DNA of 64,000 nucleotides, taken from NCBI GenBank assembly GCA_911728455.2, contig OU452225.1, positions 851,001 to 915,000 of the forward strand. Reading direction: 5' to 3'. Source of the DNA: Marthasterias glacialis. Lineage: Eukaryota; Echinodermata; Asteroidea; Forcipulatida; Asteriidae. Positions 35,301 to 45,374 of this stretch are shown in pieces. The notes below the pieces were generated by a model. It did no database searches. It saw nothing but the letters and a program-made list of their open reading frames with translations, and had not been told where the DNA came from. The position numbers and the translations under genes are program-made. The number at the start of each line of letters is the position of its first letter. The stretch's first letter is position 1.

Positions 35301-38300
35301 TTATTTCAGAGCAAGTAATACAACAAGTAGTACAAACAAGTAGTAAAAAATGTCTTACTTATTGATTTCCTTTCCATATGATTACAAAATCATTCAGATA
35401 TAACACTTTTTTAACACAAGGTTATGGGGCTCTGTAGGCCTTTCCACATTTCGGTTCTTTCCACTTTAATTTGGGAGAATTGCATAATAGAAACCCTATG
35501 TTTTATATCACTGGTGGAAAGAACTTATCTTTCTCTTTCAAACTATTGGAAACTTGGCTATGATTGGTGAACACGGACAAAACTACAGCTTAAATATAGA
35601 AGGGCCTTGTATTCCTGCTTGAGTCCTTTGTTGTGTGGGATCTTGGATGACTAAAAAAGCGAATATAAAGGAAGGGGTATGAGTGCAGTCGACTAAAGTC
35701 ACCTAAGGTAAGGAAGAGGGGATGTGAGTGCAGTTGACTAAAGTCACCTATGGTAAGAAAGAGGGGGTATGAGTGCAGTTGACTAAAGTCACCTATGGTA
35801 AGGAAGAGGGGGTATGAGTGCAGTTGACTAAAGTCACCTATGGTAAGGAAGAGGGGATATGAGTGCAGTTGACTAAAGTCACCTATGGTAAGGAAGAGGG
35901 GGTATGAGTGCAGTTCACTAAAGTCACCTATGGTAAGGAAGAGGGGATATGAGTGCAGTTGACTAAAGTCACCTATGGTAAGAAAGAGGGGGTGTGAGTG
36001 CAGTTGACTAAAGTCACCTATGGTAAGAAAGAGGGGGTATGAGTGCAGTTGACTAAAGTCACCTATGGTAAGGAAGATGGGATATGAGTGCAGTTGACTA
36101 AAGTCACCTATGGTAAGGAAGAGGGGGTATGAGTGCAGTCAACTAAAGTCGCCTATGGTAAGGAAGAGGGGGTATGAGAGTGCAGTCGACTTTTAAGCTA
36201 CCTATGGCAAGAAAGAGGGGGTATGAGTGCAGTGGACTAAAGTCGCCTATGGTAAGGAAGAGGGGGTATGAGTGCAGTTCACTAAAGTCACCTATGGTAA
36301 GGAAGAGGGGATATGAGTGCAGTTGACTAAAGTCACCTATGGTAAGGAAGAGGGGGTGTGAGTGCAGTTGACTAAAGTCACCTATGGTAAGAAAGAGGGG
36401 GTATGAGTGCAGTTGACTAAAGTCACCTATGGTAAGGAAGAGGGGATATGAGTGCAGTTGACTAAAGTCACCTATGGTAAGGAAGAGGGGGTATGAGTGC
36501 AGTTCACTAAAGTCACCTATGGTAAGGAAGAGGGGGTATGAGAGTGCAGTCGACTTTTAAGCCACCTATGGTAAGGAAGAGGGGGTATGAGCCATGCCTT
36601 GGTGCTCTGTGCACTCTCACCTTTGAATTAAGGTAAGGAAGAGGGGGTATGAGTGCAGTTCACTAAAGTCGCCTATGGTAAGGAAGAGGGGGTATGAGAA
36701 TGCAGTCGACTTTTAAGCCACCTATGGTAAGGAAGAGGGGGTATGAGCCATGCCTTGGTGCTCTGTGCACTCTCACCTTTGAATTTAATTTCTTCTTGGT
36801 GAATACTCCATTGGCGGCAGTGAAGAAATTGTTCATTAGAATGTAGAAGTACCCCAAGCTGTCAAATGCCAAATCAGCACTGGCAAGAAAATAAACAACG
36901 AAAACGGTCAGTTTTATTCACTTTTGCATTACACCAGTCTCTTTACTCTATACTCAGTGCTTTCCGGTATGATTTCCAAAGTTGATTTAGGAAGGTGTCA
37001 AATTCACATAAAACTGGTCAGACTGAGATCATTACACTGTGGCGGTCATTTTATGAGCAAAATCTGCTGTCTTTCCGCATAAAATCAGATTAATAATAGT
37101 AGTGATAATGCAGTTTATAGAGTGCCTTACATTTACAAAGAGACTACACCAAAGTGCTCATCAAAATGTATAATTTAAACTAAACTACAAAATTGAAGCA
37201 AAAGAGCCATAAATCCATTTGATTAGTGATTAATAATAACATTGATCGGCAAAAATAGACTATCGAAGGGCCTTGTATATCATTATATCCTGAAACCATC
37301 TCAACTCCTTAGGAGTAAGCAGCACCGGTAGCCAAACTGGCACACACATGGCTAATCAATCTCAGTTGCAGTCTCAACCCTCCTCGATATCCGATTACCC
37401 CCGGGTGAAAAAAAGCAATTCTAGGCAAGTATCTGAAGGATCACAAGGACTGAAGGACCACGACTGCAATTCGAACCAACACTAAGATGTCTTCTCAATT
37501 ATCAGGGAAAAACCTGACATATCACAGGCCTTTTAGTGTGTATTCAAAAAAAGTAAACGGAAGTGTAGTAATCATCGGATGAAAGGGTAGATTCAACTCA
37601 CCTAGCTGCTATGAAGGCGCCCAGTATCATCGTAATGACAATAACTTGTATCTTTAAAGATGCTTTACGTCTGAATAACAAAAGGGAATAAAGAGAATAT
37701 TTTCAAACACATTAATGCTAGCTACTGGGGTTGCTTGGCATTTACCAGCTGTGCTGACATCACATGTGGCTATTGTCTGCCTATTGTCTTCCAGTTTGGA
37801 GGTCAAAATGCATTTAGAGATAAGGTCCCATGTCAATCTACATGTGCGTTGCCCAAAATGAACACTGCACAGTAACAGGCAGGGAATCGGACTCCCAAAA
37901 TAGCCCCAACAAGACTAACTGTGGTGACAGCATCGGGTGCATTCAGTCAATAGTGTGGCCTTATTAGTAATATCTACAGAACCAAAGAGCTCACGCTAAA
38001 AGGCACTACCAGACACTTGAGTTTAATAGTAAGTTATGCAAATGATTTTCAAAGTACATGCAAATGATATTCAAATGTCCAGGTTATACGAAGGTAAATG
38101 TTTTTTATTTGGAATTCAAAACTCAAACTGGGCTTAAGCAACCCTATCCTATGAGAGTCCAAACATTGGGGTGTTGAGTTACTATCAAGTATTTGGATGG
38201 ATTTGGTCATATATTGTGCCCAAAAACTATACACTCTTAGCATGAGGCCAGGCACACCAGTCTTGACCCAGTCTAAAACTTGATGTTGAGCTACAATAGA

Positions 38301-41300
38301 GAGGAATATTTCGATGGATTTGGTACTGTACCCCAATCCACCCACTCTTAGCATGAGGCCAGGCATACCAATCTTATCAGTCTAAACATTTGGGTCTTGA
38401 GTTACCAAGAGTGGAGTAATTTTGATGGATGTGGTACTGTACCCCCAAACCACCTACTCAAAGCAGAAAGCCAGGCATGACAGTCTAAAGATTTGGGTGT
38501 TGAGTTACTATAGAGCATGAGGCCAGGCACACCAATCTTAACACAGTCCAAAAAATGGGGCATTGAGTAACCATAGAGTGGGTTCGAATCCCATCCCGAG
38601 TAGAATACCAGTGGATTTTTTTTGTTCTGCTTCCCCCATGTAAATTATTACATCTTCTAATTCTACACACGTACCTTAATACAATATATTCCCCAATCAT
38701 TGTAAATAGTATTGAAAATCTTCTAAGAACTGCAAACATCGGTAAACTGCAAGAAAAATATACATCAAAGTCATAGATACGCTTGTGAACAAGAATGCAA
38801 ACTTCAGATAGGTTCTTTGATGGACTATATGTCTGTGACATATGAAGAAGCCGAGACTTAACTTGCTGGCGCCTGCTGATTTGTATCCATGAAAACATTT
38901 TTTGAGCCAGCAAACAGGTCGCAGTGAAACACGCCATTGTGTAAAATCAGAATACTGGAAACAAAGATCGCCTGGACATTCCACTGCTGAGCTTGCACAC
39001 GCTGTCTAATGCTTCATGTCACTAACACAAAGAGAAAACATGGTCTTGAATATTTCGCTAATTTGTGGCTATTGTGTTGTGGTTTTTGTATAATCCCCGA
39101 TTCCAGACCTTTGTCCTTTTATTCCAAGAAGAGGATTTTGAGACATCGAGAGTCTTAAAATAACGGTTAAAATAAAACTTACTTTAGTCTCTTCGTACCA
39201 CCGAGCCCAAAACACATGTTGCCAATGTAGATTAAGGGTAGGGGCCATACCTGAATGAAAAGAAAAGGTTAGGAATCATGAATTCCTTGCCACCAGTCGA
39301 GCAAGAACTTTTGCTGTACTGGCAGTACTTTATCCCTTACTGTGCCAAATGCAAGAAGAAAAAACACCACCAAGTCCAATTTGCAATACATTGCACCCTC
39401 TCTCTCTCTAGTTTGCTGAAGGGAGACGATTTGTTGTCACAATGTATCATGAGAAAACTTCAACACCTTTTGGGTCCTCACCAACACCCGACCCCATTTG
39501 TTTAAGTTTGTTTGGGGTTTGCAGATGTGTTCAGAAACTGCCCACAGTGGGCACGAGAGGATTGCACCAAACTACCCATTATCCATGGCGGCCACTAGCG
39601 GCTTGCACCAAACTTCCCATAGCGGCCAAAAGTGGATTGCACTAAACTGCCCATAGCGGCCACAAGCAGCTTGCACCAAACTGCTTGTATCTGCCACTAG
39701 TGGCTTGCACCAAACTGCCCATAGCCGCTGCAAACGGCTTGTGCCAAACTGACAAAAGCAGCCACAAGCAGCTTGCACAAAACTGCTCATATCTGCCACT
39801 AGCCGCTTGCACCAAACTGCCCATAGCGGCCAACAGTGGACTGCACCAAACTGCCCATGGCATGCAGATAAGCAGCTTGCACCAATTTGCCCATAGCACC
39901 AAACTACCTATAGCAACAACAGGCTACTTGCACCATATTTCCCACAGCAGCCACAAGTAGATTGCAGCAAACTACCCACAGCAGCCACAAACGGCTTTCA
40001 CCAATCTGTCCATACCATTAAACTGTCTTAAGTGACCACAAGCCTCATGCACCAATATGCCCATAGAACCAAACTGCCCATACCTATCACAAGTGACTTG
40101 CACCAAACTGCCCATACCTACCACAAGTGACTTGAACCAAAATGCCCATACCTACCACAAGTGACTTGCACCAAACTGCCCATACCTACCACAAGTGACT
40201 TGCACCAAACTGCCCATACCTACCACAAGTGACTTGCACCAAACTGCCCATACCTACCACAAGTGACTTGCACCAAAATGCCCATACCTACCACAAGTGA
40301 CTTGCACCAAACTGCCCATACCTACCACAAGTGACTTGAAACAAACACAAAATTGTATTTCATATCATTTTTTCAGACTTCAAAAAAAAAAAAATTAAAT
40401 AACTTGTGAATAAATTACTTACAGTCATGTGAGCTGTTCATCACTGATTGTTCACTTATATTTTCTTGGCAGCACTTCATCCTACATCCCTAAGATTCCC
40501 AAGGATCCTTCCTCACTCTAACAAAATCCAACACCATTCAGTAACTCAACACCCAAACTATTGGGCTCTGATTATGGTAGTATGCCTGATCCCATGTAAA
40601 GCATGATCAGTTTACTAGCGCAGTCCTCAGTCCAACAGAATCAAACAAAAACGTACAGTAGGATTTTGATGGATTGGGGGTGGTTAGGGTTAATCAGTTA
40701 GTGCCGGATGTCCTGTTTGTATGCAAATGCCTCCCCTGCCTGGAAACAGAAGCCGTCTTGCGATGCCATTATGTTATTTCGGATCACTGAAGCAAAGGTC
40801 ACTCGGTCATTCAACTGCGAAGCATGCACAGACCACGTACATGCCGTCTAACACTTCGATTCACCCACACAAGGACAAAAAAAGGTCATGCATTTACTTT
40901 TATTTTGTGGCCACTGAGAGGCGTTTTTTTTTTGTAATCCCCAATTATACACCTTTGTCCTTTTGTTCCAAGAAGGGGATTATGAGGAATCGAGAGGCTT
41001 CCACCATTGTTCATTCATTGTATTTCGGCTGAATGGAGGTAAGTCAGAGTGAGCCGGCAATCGACCCATGGTTCCATGTTTAGTGCCACTCCTATGCCGT
41101 AGGTACAGGCGATGTTTTGCAATTCACACTGTGTGAATTTGACATTTTCTCGGTTTAGAAACAAAACAGACGATCCAACAAAGAGAATCTTTCTTCTCTT
41201 GGCATTGTCAAGTCAGGGTTTCTTTGTGCCAGCAGTACCCTCAAAGAAAACATATTCCAGCAATTCTGCCAAAAGAATCCCACCAGGGGGACGGGACAAA

Positions 41301-44300
41301 AAAAAAGAATCCCGCCAGGGGCACGGGACAACAACAAAAAGAATCCTGCCAGGGGGACGGGACAAAAAAGGAGCTCCAAGGACTCATTACTGTACCTTCC
41401 CAAAGATTTTCCTGCTCCAGTCAGGGAATGTGATGATTTTGAATTGCTTGGCCACAGACAAGACAATGAGTGTAGCAACCATCTGTTAAAAAATAAATAA
41501 AAATTACATATGATAATTTTGTCTGTTTTTTGTTTATTTATTGTTCACATGATTGACTTTAGGTTTGTTGTGTCATTCTCTGATTTTTTTTGACAGTTTT
41601 TTTTTAACAATAAAAAGAGCATCTATGAATGTGAATGAAAGAGTGGCAACGAGGTCTTACTTGGCCGTTTGTAACCTTACATTGTTGCGGCCGAGGATAA
41701 AGGCCAGAGCTGACAGGCCGCAACACTGACGGTTTAAAACGGCCGATTAAAACCTTGTCACCACTCTTTTGTTCCCTTAGTGAAAAACAGGAGAGTAGTT
41801 TGCAATAAATTCCACTTTCTACGTACAGCAATATTTGACTATGCTCTCCTAGCAGTTATCAGTGTCTAAATTAAATCAGATAGTAAATTTCCTCTTTATC
41901 CGTCTTGCAGTAAATGAATTTGTCAATTAGGAATGATTGACTTCCTGTTTCAGAGGAAAACACAAATTTGTAGTTTAAAGGAACTGTCTATTAAACCTTC
42001 CTAAGTGTACCTACTCAAAAAGATGCCTCAAAATCTCTCACATGCTATGCACACAAAAGTGAACCAACCCATGCCACACTGTCCTGTCACTGTATTTGTA
42101 TAATGTGTGGTCAAGTCAGTGGCACATATTGCCACTTCTTCTATTGACAAGGTGTGAGAACCATGTCACCAAAAGTAGCCCTATCAACATTTCACTTTAA
42201 AGCGCAGCTGGTGGCTTCTCCAGTTTACCGCTCTCATTGAAGCACCTTGAGCAATGACTCTACCCTCTGCACCAGCTTGTGTGTGCTTCACTAAGCCATT
42301 AGCCAGTTAGGTTTGAATACTGTCTGGTACACTGACTTGCTCAGTCACAAGTTACAGCTTACAGTTGAATTCCTCAGACCATAGAGACAGTTGATATGTC
42401 AAATTGTTCAGGGCAAGCTCCCATTCAACTTTTATTCATTGAACATTGAAATGTTTATGTCTAAATATTTAAAATAAACAAATATAAATAAACACGTTTT
42501 ACTAAATACACATACCTGACCAATTCCAAGAAACTGGAAGGAGGGAAATCTGAGGTTGCAAGAAAAAGAGAAAAACATGGTTACTCAACATTTGTGTACA
42601 AGAGGAAACTCATCATCATTACCGCAACCATCTGCACTTCTAGCTTATAGAATTACAGGCTTTATAGGTCGCCGCTAGCGCTGATTTGTGGGAAAAGTAG
42701 TGCCATGATATTGGGGCCTGGACAACTGCCGGGCAGCGTGCATCCCTCCCAAGAAACCAACTCTTCCCAAATCTTCTTGAGAAAATTGTCTGATTGTGGA
42801 GAATTAATGAGGACTGTAGGCCTAAATAACAATTCCTATCACTGGACATGGCAAACCAAACTTAGTGCAAACATTTAGGTATTGAGTAGCCCTGGTAGGA
42901 CCTTAGCCTGACTGCACTGACAACGGAGGAGTCTAACCTGGGCTAGGTACTTAAGGACAATAGAGTGGATGATAGTGGAAGATTGAGGTTGTCTGTTGGC
43001 GAGTGGACAAATGGAGTAAGGGTTTTACACATGACGCCTCTTGAATAATAAAAAATATCCCATCATTCCCCAAAAACTCCTTGAGCTGCTGTCGACAAAA
43101 AACCACAACTCATTGCTGCTTGCAAGTACTGACTATGCAAATGTCATGTGATATGTGACCTGGTACAGTCTTGCATGGGATGTTTCATGTGTGCATTTTG
43201 GGACAGTGGTGATAGGAGTCAAAAACACCGCGAGAATAATGACTAGTTCTTATGACCCGATTCATTCAAGTTTGCAGGTTGGATATTTTGGCATCCCATA
43301 CATGTAGCATACAGGTCTATAGTATAAGAATACTGAAGAACACGTATACAGATTGATTTGGGCAAAATATTACGTCAGGAAATATTATTTGGCTGTGCAT
43401 TTTGTGGCAGACATACCAAATCTCCTGCAGCTACTAACGAACGACATTCATGTATTAGATTAATTTCAACCTCATAGTTCAAGGAGTAAATAGTTCAGTT
43501 GTACTCTGTGTACTTAGTGTATACAGGAAGGCTGCCAGCCAAAATCAGGGTTTAACTTAAAGGTCATGTACAAAATTAGATTGTGTATTACAGGGCACAT
43601 CAGGGCTTTCTCATAATGAGTAAGTCTAAATTCATTCCTATCCTGCTGGTTTCATATTTTCAAATAAAGATGTTGAGTGCTCTTGGTTTTAAGGTACAGG
43701 TTTTACTAACAGGACTCATCAGGCATTTTGTGCATACAATAGAAAGAAGAAAAAAAAAAAGAGAAAAAAACCTTATGACCTGCAAAAATTTAAAGGAATG
43801 AGCTAAACAGCTAGTTCTTTATACAAAGCCTAAAATGAGTTTTAATCTGAAAAGATGCTTTTTATAAATTTGATACAAGCACAGGAAAAATGCCGTATCT
43901 GACCACCACTTTCTCATTCATTAAGTTTGTTTGACCACAAATAGTGTTATGATTAATAATAAAAGTATATCTTTCTGGTAATGAAACCAACGAACCCTCA
44001 AACACCTAGTGCTTATTTCCATCTGAAAAAACGAAATAAGCACTTTTACGATTGGGCCATTTAAAAAGAATGTTGGTTACCATCGTCCGTTTGAATTGCT
44101 GCAGGTGGGTGGGGAGGGTCTTTTTTTCCCTCTCCAATCGCAGTAAATACAATACACCATTAACCCCATTGACTGCACTCAAGAGGCAACTCATGAAAAC
44201 AGGCTAGCAACTAGCCTACCACAACAGAAAGAAAAGGGTAGTCCAGTGCAGACCAACTGGCAGCGTGTGATGAGCACCATGCTACGTACTTCCTTGCAAT

Positions 44301-45337
44301 AGGCCGTATTTTTGACAGCTAGAGGGCGCAATACTTATTCCATTATGAAAGTACAAAAATATTTCAAAACATTAAAAGTACAAATTTTCCAAGCAAATAT
44401 CTTTTTTTGAAGACTAAGCATCTGGTTTACCAAACCATTTTCATGGTTTGACCCCCCCCCCCCAAATCTATCCCAACGGGCACCCTCTTACAGTCAAAAA
44501 TAAGACCTATTCTGAGCTCCAAGTCGGTACAGTGGAAAGTGTTAAGAGTCTGACGTCGGAGATTAGTCAGAAGTTGCATTTATTTTGTTATCCTACTATC
44601 AGCATGTTTCACAAGGCCAACTGAACCAAACCATACCTCAATGCTACAACAATGGCATTTTGAATTTGAGGCACACACATGCATGTAAAGTCTACATGTA
44701 AGGCCGTATCTGAATTGGCGACTACGGCTATGGCTACAACTGTTTCTAAGCGTATTGCTAAGGGCAGCTGATGCTTCAACGCACGATGACGCAGCGATCC
44801 AGCCATAGCCATAGCTGTAGCCACCAATTCGCACACGGCCGAAGAGAGTTCAGCCATTTACCAAGGTGCTTCAGTGATAAACTGGAGAAGCCACCAGCTG
44901 TGCTTAAGTGCAGTTTAGATAGAGCTACCTTTGGTGGAGATAAGGCTCTCAAACCTGGTCAATATTTGCAGAAGTGGCAATGAGAATGTGGCACACACAT
45001 ATGCATTGAAAGAAGGGTGTGGCATGGATTAGATCACCCTTGTGTGCATAGCACATGGGAGACGTTAGGTTTCTTGGAGTATGCACCTTTATGATACTGG
45101 TTAAAAAAAAGAAAACTCACAAACTCTTTTTAATGTGCAGACGAATCTTCAAGGCAGTTTCGGATTCACTCCTGTTAGGTTTAGTTGATGGCATTGTGAT
45201 TTGTGAAGTGTTGTTAAACAAAAAGAGATTGAAAACTTGTTTGTATTAAAGCATTTTCTAAACATGTATTTTTTGTCAAGGCACCTTGAACATATTTTGT
45301 ATGGATACTGGCACTATAGGCCGATGAATTGTTTAGG

Positions 45338-45374
<37 letters not shown>

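Noticed and set aside
35668..36746. CRISPR-like appearance of regularly spaced repeats
   Set aside because: Units are contiguous 45-bp tandem copies without unique spacers, in an animal gene.
36663..36776. Extended form of SLC35D1 exon 7
   Set aside because: The frame stays open after the donor only for 37 codons of repeat sequence and then stops. The GTGAGA donor and the in-phase exon 8 support normal splicing.
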